Origin: Chitinophagales bacterium
GTDB taxonomy: Bacteria; Bacteroidota; Bacteroidia; Chitinophagales; Saprospiraceae
Assembly: GCA_013299105.1 (NCBI GenBank)
Contig: JAAFJY010000024.1
Span: forward strand, 43,787-107,786
DNA: 64,000 bases
Direction: 5' to 3'
Shown here: positions 24,249 to 33,092 of the stretch, piece by piece
Layout: the number at the start of each line of letters is the position of its first letter
Numbering within the stretch: position 1 is the stretch's first letter
Notes under the pieces: model-generated
What the model was told of the DNA's origin: nothing
Seen by the model: only the letters and a program-made list of their open reading frames with translations
Databases searched by the model: none
Position numbers and translations under genes: made by a program

Positions 24249-24812
24249 TTATTTCCAGGCGGCTTTATTGCTGTAAGTTTCGTAGCTGATGGTTGAGTGG
24301 TAGTCAAATTTTCGGCCTGTTTTTTTCTCATAAGCTTTTTTTGCCAGGCTTAGCAAGGGCTCAAAACTAATCTCATCAGGAAATTCAGCAGGATTATCGA
24401 GTACTTTTTCAAAATATGCCTTGCCCTCGGCGACCACTGCACAGCGGATGTACAAAAAATCATCTACCGAGAGGTAATCGTCTCCTTCATTGGCTAAATA
24501 AGCATCTCCATGCGCCCTGGTGTCCAACTGAAATAGCTTTTCTGAAAGCTTATCAGCAAAAAGATAAATGTTTACGACTGGCATGGTCGCCAATTGCTCA
24601 ATTGCTGGTGCCAAAATGTCCATACCCGTCTTTTTTGTCCAGTCAAAGGCTTCTATTAATCGCCAAAATTGGTCGTCGCTGAACAACTCTTTTTGAGGCT
24701 TGCTCTCAGGTATTCTGATTTCTATTTGAGTAGAGGAGGGCAGTTTTTCTCCCAAATCGGAAAAAAACTCTTGATTGATGTCTGCAATGTTTACTTTTAG
24801 TACGGTTGACAT
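24249..24812 (-). CDS. DUF4240 domain protein with antitoxin-like N-terminus (copy 2)
   Basis: 187 residues from ATG 24812, matching the start of its paralogue at 4197. The N-terminal 35 residues (MSTVLKVNIADINQEFF... IEIRI) resemble small antitoxins. DUF4240 follows with SDDQFWRLIEAFDWTKK, LFADKLSEKLFQLDTRAHGD, LSVDDFLYIRCAVVAEGKAYFE and DNPAEFPDEISFEPLL. It is the first gene of the pair with the GIY-YIG-like protein, and lies about 130 bp downstream of ppk1. It is likely a partner that restrains or accompanies the nuclease-like protein. Confidence 0.65.
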   Translation of the reverse strand: MSTVLKVNIADINQEFFSDLGEKLPSSTQIEIRIPESKPQKELFSDDQFWRLIEAFDWTKKTGMDILAPAIEQLATMPVVNIYLFADKLSEKLFQLDTRAHGDAYLANEGDDYLSVDDFLYIRCAVVAEGKAYFEKVLDNPAEFPDEISFEPLLSLAKKAYEKKTGRKFDYHSTISYETYSNKAAWK

Positions 24813-24944
24813 GGCTATTTTTACGTTTTTTTGAATCGTCAAACCTTGGTTTGAGTAGCATTGAAGTCAATGATCAAAATTAAGGATTTTTTTTGAATAA
24901 ATCAATTAAAACTGTTCCCTAATCAGTGTCAGTCATGGGTTGAC

Positions 24945-27062
24945 TTACCCCTTTTCCATACCATCCAACTTCCGCTTCACCATATAATAGGTCTCCACCT
25001 GCGAACGCACGGGAAAGTCGCTATTCCCTTTGTGGTAATTGTTTTGCAGGTTTTTGTCCAGCTTGCGGGCTTTTACGTTGTCGCTGAGTTGCAGTTGGAT
25101 GTATTCCAGGATTTCGGCTTTGACTTGTGGGTCGTAAATGGGGAAAGCCGTTTCCACCCGGAAGCTCAGGTTGCGGGTCATCCAGTCGGCAGAGGAGAGG
25201 TAGAGTTTGGTATCGCCTCCGTTGTGAAAAATGAAAACCCGGGCGTGCTCCAAATAGCGGTCTACAATGCTGATCGCTTTGATGTTGTCGCTGTATCCTT
25301 TTACGCCCGGCACCAGGGAGCAGATGCCCCGCACAATGAGTTGCACTTTTACCCCGGCCTTGCTCGCTTCGTATAGCTTTTTCACCATCTCATTGTCTTG
25401 CAGGCTGTTGACTTTGATGATGATATTGGCGGGTTTGCCCTTCTTGGCCTGGGCAATTTCTTTGTCAATCAGTTTCTCCAAATCAGAGCGCAGGTTGAAT
25501 TGCCCCACCAGGAAATGCTTGAAGGATTGGCTGGGTTTTTTGGCCGTTTCCAGGAAATTGAAGATCCGGGCGGTTTCGTTGCACAAGGCGTCATTGGCCG
25601 TGAGCATCCCAAAATCGGTGTATATTTTGGCGGTGTCTTCATGAAAATTGCCCGTTGACAAATAGGCGTACATGTTCAGCCCTTGGGGCTCCATGCGCCG
25701 CACCAGGGCCAGTTTGGCGTGTACTTTCACCCCAGGAAAACTATAATGCACCTGCACCCCTGCTTTTTTGAGGATTTCGCCCCAGCTGAGGTTGGCTTCT
25801 TCATCAAAACGCGCTTTTACCTCAATGAAAACCGTTACTTGCTTGCCATTTTCCACCGCTTCCACCAAGGATTTCATGATCCGGGAGTTTTTAGAAACGC
25901 GGTATTGGGTCAGCTTGATGTGGGTAACTTTGGGGTCTTTGGCCGCTTCTTCAAAAAAACGGATGACCGGATCGTAAGTCTGATAAGGGAAATACAACAA
26001 ATGATCCTGCTGGGCAATTGCTGCAAAAAAATCAATGTCGGGATCATTCAGAATAGGGTGGGGGAGACTGGGCAAATCTGGATTCTTCAGGTGCTTTTTG
26101 CCAAAATCCGGGAATTTGAAAAAGTCAAAGTTGTTGTGGTAGCGGCCTTCGCGCAGGGTGTCGTTTTTTTCGAGGGTAAAGACATCTTTGAGCTCTTCCA
26201 GCATTTTTTCCGGCATTCCACGGTCGAAGACAAAGCGAGAAGTAGTACCCACCATGCGCTTGTTGAGGCTGCTGCGGATTTTACTCACCAGGTCGCCGCT
26301 GAACTCGTCATCGATGTAAAGCTGGGCGTCGCGGGTCAGTTTGATCGAAAAAGTATCCTCAATTTCATAACCCGGAAACATCCAGGACACGCTGTGCCTT
26401 ACAATGTCGTCGAGCATGATCAGATCGTACTGACCTTGGGGTGAAGGCAACTCGATGAAACGCGGCAATTGGTCCGAGGGCATTTTCAGCAGGGCATACT
26501 CGTCGTGGCCATGCGGGTCTTCGATGGGTTTTAGCCACAAAGTAAGGTACAAGGCCCCATTGTTGAGGAAAGGACGAACCCGTTTTTGGTGCAAAAGCAC
26601 GGGCTGTACGTAAGGCAACATGTTGTCTTTGAAGTAGTTTTCAACGAAGACTTGCTGCTCTTCATTGAGTTCCATGCGCCTTAGTAGCCGGATATTGTGC
26701 TTCTTGAGCTCAGGGATGATCATCTTGTCAAAAACCTGGCTGAAAATCTCCTGCTGCAAGTTGACAATGCGCCGAATTTCCTTGATTGCCGATTTGGGGT
26801 CGTACTCCAGCTGACCCTTGGTATTTTTGCCCACGCGGGCCAAATAACGGTGGTAAGCCATGCGTACCTTGAAGTACTCGTCGAGGTTGGAAGAGTAGAT
26901 GGCCAGGAATTTCAAGCGCTCCAAAAGCGGAACGCTGTTGTCCATCGCCTCTTGCAAAACGCGGTGATTGAAGGACAACCAGCTGATGTCACGGTGGATA
27001 TAGGGCAACCCGTCTTGGGTCTCTACGAATTCTTTGATGGGTCGCAGGTCGATTTTTTGCAC
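24945..27062 (-). CDS. ppk1: Polyphosphate kinase 1
   Basis: 705 residues from a GTG at 27062 (VQKIDLRPIKEF...). The reading frame continues upstream only into repeat DNA, and no ATG lies near the domain start. The four PPK1 domains are visible: N-terminal YIHRDISWLSFNHRVLQEA; a head domain; and two HKD-like catalytic domains with VHAKLALVRRMEPQG and ARVFIFHNGGDTKLYLSSADWMTRNL. The enzyme reversibly transfers the ATP gamma-phosphate to inorganic polyphosphate, using a phosphorylated His. The intact gene ends in YYMVKRKLDGMEKG. Its 3' end has been copied at three other places in this window. Confidence 0.93.
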   Translation of the reverse strand: MQKIDLRPIKEFVETQDGLPYIHRDISWLSFNHRVLQEAMDNSVPLLERLKFLAIYSSNLDEYFKVRMAYHRYLARVGKNTKGQLEYDPKSAIKEIRRIVNLQQEIFSQVFDKMIIPELKKHNIRLLRRMELNEEQQVFVENYFKDNMLPYVQPVLLHQKRVRPFLNNGALYLTLWLKPIEDPHGHDEYALLKMPSDQLPRFIELPSPQGQYDLIMLDDIVRHSVSWMFPGYEIEDTFSIKLTRDAQLYIDDEFSGDLVSKIRSSLNKRMVGTTSRFVFDRGMPEKMLEELKDVFTLEKNDTLREGRYHNNFDFFKFPDFGKKHLKNPDLPSLPHPILNDPDIDFFAAIAQQDHLLYFPYQTYDPVIRFFEEAAKDPKVTHIKLTQYRVSKNSRIMKSLVEAVENGKQVTVFIEVKARFDEEANLSWGEILKKAGVQVHYSFPGVKVHAKLALVRRMEPQGLNMYAYLSTGNFHEDTAKIYTDFGMLTANDALCNETARIFNFLETAKKPSQSFKHFLVGQFNLRSDLEKLIDKEIAQAKKGKPANIIIKVNSLQDNEMVKKLYEASKAGVKVQLIVRGICSLVPGVKGYSDNIKAISIVDRYLEHARVFIFHNGGDTKLYLSSADWMTRNLSFRVETAFPIYDPQVKAEILEYIQLQLSDNVKARKLDKNLQNNYHKGNSDFPVRSQVETYYMVKRKLDGMEKG

Positions 27063-27085
27063 GGTTCTGGCTTGATGGTTTACTG

Positions 27086-27292
27086 TTAATGAGCCACAAA
27101 TAAATCTTTCCAATTTGCAACTTTGTTGCTCCGTTGTGGCCGCATTTTTTGTCCAGCTTTGCTGGATGGGTCTGCTGCGCAGCCCAATTGTTGGAACACG
27201 GATGACACGGATTGCACGGAGTTTCACGGATTTCCAGCATGACGTTGACACACATTAAATTCGTGAAATTGGTGAAATCTATTTATTACGCA
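27086..27292. repeat. Element A, copy 3 (diverged)
   Basis: It has the GAGCCACAAATAAATCTTTC left end, the facing AAATTGGTGAAATCTATTTATT right end, ACACGGATGACACGG decamers, a CATGACGTTGAC motif and a CTGC-TGC-GCAG mini-hairpin. An extra TCCAGC-TTT-GCTGGA hairpin is present. It occupies the upstream region of ppk1. Confidence 0.65.
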
Positions 27293-27350
27293 TTAATTGG
27301 GTTCTGACAAAAATAGAAGAAGTGTGTAAATCTGGGGTTAATTCAACGCA

Positions 27351-27842
27351 TTAAACCGATTTTTTCTTTTTGAAAGACCAGGTAAAGTACATTTTGGCTA
27401 CGATTTCGCCATTGTTTTGTTGTACGCCGATGCTTTCCATGCGAATGCTTTGTGATTCGCCCGTTTCCAGGGCTTTTTGGACCACTGCCTGTACCTCAGC
27501 GCCTTGCTGACAGGTGAAAATGACCAATCCATTGGCTTTTTTGGTGAATTCCGACTCCACTTTCACGATGAGCATGGAAGTGGGAGGCTGTCCTGCCAAA
27601 GCCAATTGCCCTAAAATACCCGTTGAAAACTCCGCTGCCCCACTTTGTGCCGCAAAATAAATGGATTGAAAAGGATTTTGCGTGCGCCAACCATAGGGAA
27701 TACTGATTTCGCTGCGCTCTGGGCTGATGGTGCGCACGCGAAAGCGCCAAAAAAATGCACTTGGCAGCTTGCTCAAGAAGAAAAGGCGCATCATCCAGGG
27801 ATTGCGCAGGTTTTTCAGGTATTTTTCAGCTGTCTTGTTCAT
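27351..27842 (-). CDS. DUF4442 hotdog-fold thioesterase-like protein
   Basis: 163 residues. The order is NPWMMRLFFLSKLPSAFFWRFRV, SIPYGWRTQNPFQSIYFAAQSGAAEFSTG (the hotdog helix with family N and F residues), then TKKANGLVIFTCQQGAEV and a C-terminal strand. DUF4442 proteins adopt the acyl-CoA thioesterase fold; substrates are not known. It is monocistronic on the minus strand, upstream of ppk1 and divergent from sucC. Confidence 0.75.
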   Translation of the reverse strand: MNKTAEKYLKNLRNPWMMRLFFLSKLPSAFFWRFRVRTISPERSEISIPYGWRTQNPFQSIYFAAQSGAAEFSTGILGQLALAGQPPTSMLIVKVESEFTKKANGLVIFTCQQGAEVQAVVQKALETGESQSIRMESIGVQQNNGEIVAKMYFTWSFKKKKSV

Positions 27843-28042
27843 GAACCAAAAGTAGGCTTGCTGAGTTGATCAAAAGGAATTTGAAAGACCTGATCCAGTC
27901 AATCAAAGTCCGGGCAAAATAGCGAATTTTCGCTACTTTGAAAGCTCAGTCAACAAATATTGTGAAAGCTGGAATGTAGTATTTTGCTTTCTATAAAATT
28001 TCTTACTTTTGCGCCCAACCTAAGAAACAGTTTTCGGCCCTT

Positions 28043-28214
28043 AGTGACAAGCCACGAATAAACCTTACCAAATCGCAACTTCGTTGCCCCGCTGTGCGGT
28101 GCTGGTTCGGAACACGGATGAAACTGATTTTCACTGATTTCCAGCATGACGTTGACCATGATGTTGACAACTGGCAATTAAAAAATTGGTAAGGTTTATT
28201 TTTGAACCGTTACT
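28043..28214. repeat. Element A, MITE-like repeat, copy 2
   Basis: 172 bp between DUF4442 and sucC. It has the same ends as the copy at 13326: AGTGACAAGCCACGAATAAA, and the right end GTTTATTTTTGAACCGTTAC. It contains a CCGC-TGT-GCGG mini-hairpin and two GTTGAC motifs (CATGACGTTGACCATGATGT). The TATTTTTG at its right end could serve as a -7 box for sucC. The rest of 27843-28265 has no gene. Confidence 0.75.
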
Positions 28215-28265
28215 TAGTGGTGCTTAAAAACAGTTTCTAAACAAAGGATAAACACAAACCTTCGT

Positions 28266-29471
28266 ATGAACCTTCACGAATACCAAGGCAAAGAATTGCT
28301 CAAGCGCTACGGCGTACCCATCCAAGCAGGCATTGTTGCCACGACCCTTGAAGAAGCAGAAGCTGCCTGGCACACTTTGCAAAAAGATCATGGTGCCGAA
28401 ATGGCTGTCGTAAAAGCCCAAATCCACGCTGGTGGTCGCGGCAAAGGTGGTGGTGTAAAATTGGCCAAAAACTTCGACGAACTGCGTACCCATGCAGGCA
28501 ATATTTTGGGCATGATGTTGCGCACCCCCCAGACTCCCGGCGGAATGGAAGGCCCTGGCAAGCTGGTGAGCAAGGTCTTGATCGCTGAGGATTCTTACGC
28601 ACCGGATTTCAAGGCTTGCAAGGAATACTACGTGTCGATCCTGATGGACCGCGAGAAGAAGTCCAACGTCATTATTTATTCCACAGAGGGGGGGATGGAC
28701 ATCGAAGCCGTTGCCGAAGCTACTCCTCACCTGGTACAAAAGGAATGGGTGGACCCCACTGCTGGTTTCGGCGCTTTCCAAGCCCGCAAAATCGCTTTCA
28801 ACCTGGGGCTTTCTGGCAAGGCATTCAAGGAATTTACGGTATTTATCGCCAACCTATACAAGGCTTTTGTGGAGTCTGACGCGGCTTTGTTTGAAATCAA
28901 TCCTTGCCTGCGCACGGGTGACGACCGCATCATCGCCGTTGACTGCAAAGTTACCTTGGACGAAAATGCCTTGTACCGCCATACCGACCTGGAGGCGATG
29001 CGCGATACTTCCGAGGAAGACCCCACCGAAGTGGAAGCCAAAAACTTCGACCTGAACTATGTCAAACTTGATGGCAATGTAGGTTGCATGGTCAACGGCG
29101 CAGGTCTGGCCATGGCCACGATGGACATCATCCAACTCTCCGGTGGTGAACCAGCCAATTTCCTCGATGTAGGGGGTACTGCGGACGCTGCCCGCGTAGA
29201 AAATGCCTTCAAAATCATCCTGAAGGACCCCGCCGTAAAAGCTATCCTGATCAACATCTTTGGTGGCATCGTGCGTTGCGACCGCGTAGCACAAGGGGTA
29301 ATTGATGCCTACAAGAACATGGGCAGCATCCGGGTACCGATCATCGTGCGCCTGCAAGGGACCAATGCAGATATTGCTAAAAAGATGATCGACGAATCTG
29401 GACTGAAAGTTTTCTCTGCAATCCAATTGGCCGAAGCGGCTGCTTTGGTGAAGCAGGTTTTGGCGGAATAG
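28266..29471 (+). CDS. sucC: Succinyl-CoA ligase (ADP-forming) beta subunit
   Basis: 401 residues. The opening [18 protein letters not shown] is diagnostic. The ATP-grasp domain has [27 protein letters not shown] and [19 protein letters not shown]. The C-terminal CoA-ligase domain has [20 protein letters not shown] and [15 protein letters not shown]. It pairs with SucD in the TCA cycle to make ATP/GTP from succinyl-CoA; sucD is not in this window. The gene is followed by a strong bidirectional terminator. Confidence 0.97.
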   Translation: MNLHEYQGKELLKRYGVPIQAGIVATTLEEAEAAWHTLQKDHGAEMAVVKAQIHAGGRGKGGGVKLAKNFDELRTHAGNILGMMLRTPQTPGGMEGPGKLVSKVLIAEDSYAPDFKACKEYYVSILMDREKKSNVIIYSTEGGMDIEAVAEATPHLVQKEWVDPTAGFGAFQARKIAFNLGLSGKAFKEFTVFIANLYKAFVESDAALFEINPCLRTGDDRIIAVDCKVTLDENALYRHTDLEAMRDTSEEDPTEVEAKNFDLNYVKLDGNVGCMVNGAGLAMATMDIIQLSGGEPANFLDVGGTADAARVENAFKIILKDPAVKAILINIFGGIVRCDRVAQGVIDAYKNMGSIRVPIIVRLQGTNADIAKKMIDESGLKVFSAIQLAEAAALVKQVLAE

Positions 29472-29543
29472 AGTTGAAGAGTTTAGGGTTGAAATATTGA
29501 AGAGAAAGGGACTTCGTTTCCAACTTCAACAGCCATAAAACGT

Positions 29544-29585
29544 AAAGGCCGTAAGTTTCGAAATGAAACTTACGGCCTTTTTATT
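29544..29585. terminator. Strong bidirectional terminator between sucC and the VPS10-like gene
   Basis: A perfect 16-bp stem, AAAGGCCGTAAGTTTC, pairs with GAAACTTACGGCCTTT around a 5-nt GAAAT loop and is followed by TTTT. The A-rich left side gives a T-run on the minus strand, so it can end both convergent transcripts. Confidence 0.9.
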
Positions 29586-29618
29586 TCACCAAATCCCTCT
29601 TTTCAACCCTTCAACATT

Positions 29619-32600
29619 TCAACCTTTCAACTCAGACACCACTTGCGGCAAGCCCAATTTCAACAACACGGGGTTCAAATTGCCCTTGATTTTGCTCAAA
29701 ATGGCCTGTAAACTTTGCTGGTGCGGGTTGAAAGCCGCTTGCAAATCCTTCAGGCGCTCATAGCAACCCGGATTGGGGCGGTCGTCTTGGTTATTAACGA
29801 TAGAGTAGAGGTAAGCGATCTGGTCGTCCAACATCGAAGGGTAGTTGATGGGATCTTGGCCTACTTCACTTTTGGTTTGGATCAATTTTTCCTCCAAGGC
29901 ATTCAGCTCACTGATGATCGGATCAGCTTGTGATTTGAGGTTTTTGGCGTCGGATTTGCGGTAAGTGTCAGCTTTTTGCAGAGCATCTTTCACTTGTTTG
30001 CGTATATCTCGCAAATCGCCGATGGCATTGTGGCAGGTATTGAACAAGTCCAGGATTTGCGTGCTCAAATCGTATTGGGCTTGCAAGTCAGCATCGCTTT
30101 GGGTCCAGCGCGGGTCTTTTTTGACCATGAGCTCCTGCTTTTGAACTTTGCCTGCGTGGCGCAACTCAAGGGTATGCGTACCCGTCATGGCCCGCATTGG
30201 GCTCAAATCGGCCAAAGAGAACTGGGCGCCATCCTGGGGCTTGGGCGCTTCATAACTCAGGTCCCAGAGGATGCGATTCAGGCCGGGTTTGACCTCGATT
30301 TGCTCTTCATCACCACTGGCTTGGGTCGAAAACACCTTGCGTACTTTTCCTTTTCCGTCCAAAATCGAAATGCTGATTGCGCTCGTGTCGGCTTTTTCCT
30401 GCACATAAAAATAAATGATGGCCGCATTGGGTGCCGGATCAGGGACGTTGTTGCCCCGGAAATTGCTCCATTGGGTGCGGTAAGTATCGCGGGGCTTGAA
30501 CAAAGTCACCGCTTCTTTGCCATTGGGGTCCAAGGTATGTAGCGGTGTCAAGTCATCTAAGATCCAAAATGAACGGCCATGCGTGGCTAAAACCAGGTCT
30601 TTTTCCTTGACCATCAGGTCGGCAATCTGTACGGTTGGCAAATTCAATTGAAAAGGCTGCCATTTTTTGCCCTCATCCAGCGAGAAAAATAGGCCAAACT
30701 CCGTGCCTGCGTACAAGAGGCCCTTGCGAGAGGGGTCTTCGCGCACCACCCTTACCCAATGGTCGGCGGGAATGCCATTTTGGCCATCGGTTAGCAAGGT
30801 CCAGCTTTTGCCATAATCATTGGTGAGGAAAATGTAAGGCTTGAAGTTGTTTTCGCGGTACTTGTGTACAGCGATCAGCGCTCGTCCAGCTGCGTGGCTG
30901 GACAGCTCGATCATGTTGACCGTGCCATCTTTGGGGATCCCTGTTGGAGTGACATTGGTCCAGTTTTTGCCATTGTCGCGTGAAAGGTGCACCAGGCCGT
31001 CGTCGCTGCCCGCCCACAATTCACCAGGCGTTTTAGGCGATTCCTCAAAAGCAAAAACAGTGGTGTACAGCTCAACCCCCGTGTGGTCGTGTTGGATTGG
31101 GCCGCCCGGAATGTCGTGGTATTTGTCGTTGTTGGTGGTCAAATCCGGGCTGATCACTTCCCAGGTTTTTCCGCCATCGGGCGAGCGGTGTACGTATTGC
31201 GAGCAGTGGTAAACCACCTCTGGGTTGTGGGGAGAAATGCGGATTGGTGCATTCCACTGGTAACGGTAGCGGATGTCGCGGGGGGCTGTGCCGTCGTGCA
31301 TTTGGGGGTAAGCGACCACGTCGCGCCGGTGCCCTCGACTGAGGTCAATTTTGGTGATTTGGCCAATGTAGTTGCCCGCATAAACGATGTTTGGATTCCT
31401 TGGATGCACCGCAATGTGGCCACTTTCGCCGCCGCCTACTTCTTTCCATTGCTCTTGCGGGCTCAAAGCAGGGTCAAAACGACTGGGAACAGAGATGGTC
31501 GAGTTGTCTTGTTGGGCTGCATAAACGCGGTAAGGAAACTGGTTGTCAATCGTCAGGCGATAAAACTCGGCAGTGGGCTGGTTGAGGATGGAACTCCAGG
31601 TTTTGCCGCCATTCAGGGTCACGCAAGCTCCGCCATCGTTGCCCTGGATCATGGTATTTGTTTGTTCTGGATTGATCCACAGCACGTGGGTATCGCCGTG
31701 CGGGACCGAGATGCGAGAAAAGCTTTTGCCGCCGTCGATCGACTTCAAAAAACTTGTATTCAGGTTATAAACCGTGTTTTCATTCTTTGGGTCGGCATAA
31801 ATCCGCGAATAGTACCAGGCCCTTTGGCGGATGCTGTGGTCACGGCACACACGGGTAAAGGTTTTGCCTGCATCGTCGGAGCGGTACAAGCCGCCCTTGG
31901 TTTCCTCCGCTGCTTCGATTTGGACCCAAACCCTTGAAGATTTTACAGGCGAAACGGCAATGCCAACCCGGCCCACCAGGCCAGTAGGCAAGCCCCCGCC
32001 CAGTTTTTGCCAGGAATCGCCGCCGTCCATGCTTTTCCACACTCCGCCCTCGATGCTGCCGTCGATCATGGTCCAGGACTTGCGCTCGGCGGTCCACATG
32101 CCCGCGTAAAGGATGCGTGGGTTGTTGGGATCGGCTACGATTTCGATGGCCCCGGTTTTGTCGCTTACAAAAAGTACTTTCTCCCAAGTTTTGCCTGCAT
32201 CCTTGCTGCGATAAATACCACGTTCGGGATTGGGGCCAAAAATATTGCCCAAAACAGCCACCCAAAGCAGGTCGGGATTGGAAGGATGGACCACGATTTT
32301 GCCAATTTGCCCTGCATTGGGCAGGCCGATGTGGGTCCATGTGGTTCCCGCGTCGGTGCTGCGGTACATGCCATCGCCAGGGATCACATTGCCGCGTGGA
32401 TCTGCAGAACCCGTACCTACATAGACTACATTGGGGTCAGAAGGTGCTACGGCAATGGCCCCAATTGAAGCGCGTTTGATGCCGCCATCCGAGATGTTGT
32501 TCCAGGTCAGGCCGCCATCGGTGGTTTTCCATACGCCGCCACCCGTTGCGCCCATGTAAAAAGTATTGACTTGGGTCGGCACGCCTTCTACCGCCGTACA

Positions 32601-32798
32601 ACGCCCACCTCGGCTTGGCCCCAATGAGCGGTATTTTAAGCCACTGAGGTGTTTGCTTGGGTCAAAACCCACAGGAGCCAGCGGCAGGGTGAGAGAGGGG
32701 GCAGGGCTGGTGGTCGAGGTGCTTTTGCTTTTTTTGTTTTGGGCAAAAATGCTGCATGAAATCAGCACGCAAAACAGCAAGGTGGAAGTGATTTTCAT
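29619..32798 (-). CDS. Secreted VPS10/sortilin-like BNR beta-propeller protein
   Basis: 1059 residues from ATG 32798 with a signal peptide (MKITSTLLFCVLISCSIFAQ). Many Asp-box repeats of the type S-x-D-x-G-x-T-W run through residues about 60-730, e.g. VWKTTDGGLTWN, YRSTDAGTTW, YRSKDAGKTWE and VWKSMDGGDSWQ, forming two sortilin-type propellers. A helical C-terminal part follows (LSTQILDLFNTCHNAIGDLRDIRKQ). Such proteins are widespread, exported and uncharacterised in Bacteroidota; a role in binding or hydrolysing a polymer is possible but not shown. It converges on sucC across the terminator. Confidence 0.85.
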   Translation of the reverse strand: MKITSTLLFCVLISCSIFAQNKKSKSTSTTSPAPSLTLPLAPVGFDPSKHLSGLKYRSLGPSRGGRCTAVEGVPTQVNTFYMGATGGGVWKTTDGGLTWNNISDGGIKRASIGAIAVAPSDPNVVYVGTGSADPRGNVIPGDGMYRSTDAGTTWTHIGLPNAGQIGKIVVHPSNPDLLWVAVLGNIFGPNPERGIYRSKDAGKTWEKVLFVSDKTGAIEIVADPNNPRILYAGMWTAERKSWTMIDGSIEGGVWKSMDGGDSWQKLGGGLPTGLVGRVGIAVSPVKSSRVWVQIEAAEETKGGLYRSDDAGKTFTRVCRDHSIRQRAWYYSRIYADPKNENTVYNLNTSFLKSIDGGKSFSRISVPHGDTHVLWINPEQTNTMIQGNDGGACVTLNGGKTWSSILNQPTAEFYRLTIDNQFPYRVYAAQQDNSTISVPSRFDPALSPQEQWKEVGGGESGHIAVHPRNPNIVYAGNYIGQITKIDLSRGHRRDVVAYPQMHDGTAPRDIRYRYQWNAPIRISPHNPEVVYHCSQYVHRSPDGGKTWEVISPDLTTNNDKYHDIPGGPIQHDHTGVELYTTVFAFEESPKTPGELWAGSDDGLVHLSRDNGKNWTNVTPTGIPKDGTVNMIELSSHAAGRALIAVHKYRENNFKPYIFLTNDYGKSWTLLTDGQNGIPADHWVRVVREDPSRKGLLYAGTEFGLFFSLDEGKKWQPFQLNLPTVQIADLMVKEKDLVLATHGRSFWILDDLTPLHTLDPNGKEAVTLFKPRDTYRTQWSNFRGNNVPDPAPNAAIIYFYVQEKADTSAISISILDGKGKVRKVFSTQASGDEEQIEVKPGLNRILWDLSYEAPKPQDGAQFSLADLSPMRAMTGTHTLELRHAGKVQKQELMVKKDPRWTQSDADLQAQYDLSTQILDLFNTCHNAIGDLRDIRKQVKDALQKADTYRKSDAKNLKSQADPIISELNALEEKLIQTKSEVGQDPINYPSMLDDQIAYLYSIVNNQDDRPNPGCYERLKDLQAAFNPHQQSLQAILSKIKGNLNPVLLKLGLPQVVSELKG

Positions 32799-32939
32799 GG
32801 TATTTGGCTGGTGTTTTGAATGTTTTATCAATTGTTTGTCAAAGACTTATTTCAAAAATTTCAAGTTCGCCTGTAACTCCCTGTTTGGACATACCCAAAA
32901 TTGAAAATTTTGATTTTTGACTCAAAACTAAAAGAATGC

Positions 32940-32971
32940 CGCTGGTACAAGTCTCCAGACTTGTACCAGCG
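32940..32971. terminator. Near-perfect 15-bp hairpin between two minus-strand genes
   Basis: CGCTGGTACAAGTCT pairs with AGACTTGTACCAGCG around a CC loop. On the minus strand it lies about 120 bp after the amidohydrolase gene and is followed by GGCATTCTTTT, so it may act as a terminator. The rest of 32799-33092 shows no gene. Confidence 0.5.
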
Positions 32972-33092
32972 CATCTCTCTCTTTTGTGCAGGGGAAGTCC
33001 CTTTTAATCGCAAATTTTGAAGAAACTACCACTCGAGATAAGACTGATTCCCTAACGAGCCCCTCAAATCATATGTCTTCTCGTATGTCAAT

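Noticed and set aside
27063..27251. N-terminal extension of ppk1 to an ATG at 27251
   Set aside because: The extension encodes element A repeat sequence and is not PPK1-like; GTG at 27062 gives the expected N-terminus.
28030..28222. CTTAGTG on both sides of element A as a target-site duplication
   Set aside because: The element ends deduced from the copy at 13326 overlap these bases, and no matching duplication flanks that other copy.
28224..29426. Frames antisense to sucC
   Set aside because: sucC is unmistakable on the plus strand; antisense frames lack motifs.
31840..32479. Long frames antisense to the VPS10-like gene
   Set aside because: They are shadows produced by the strong codon bias of the propeller gene and show low-complexity, non-protein-like sequence.
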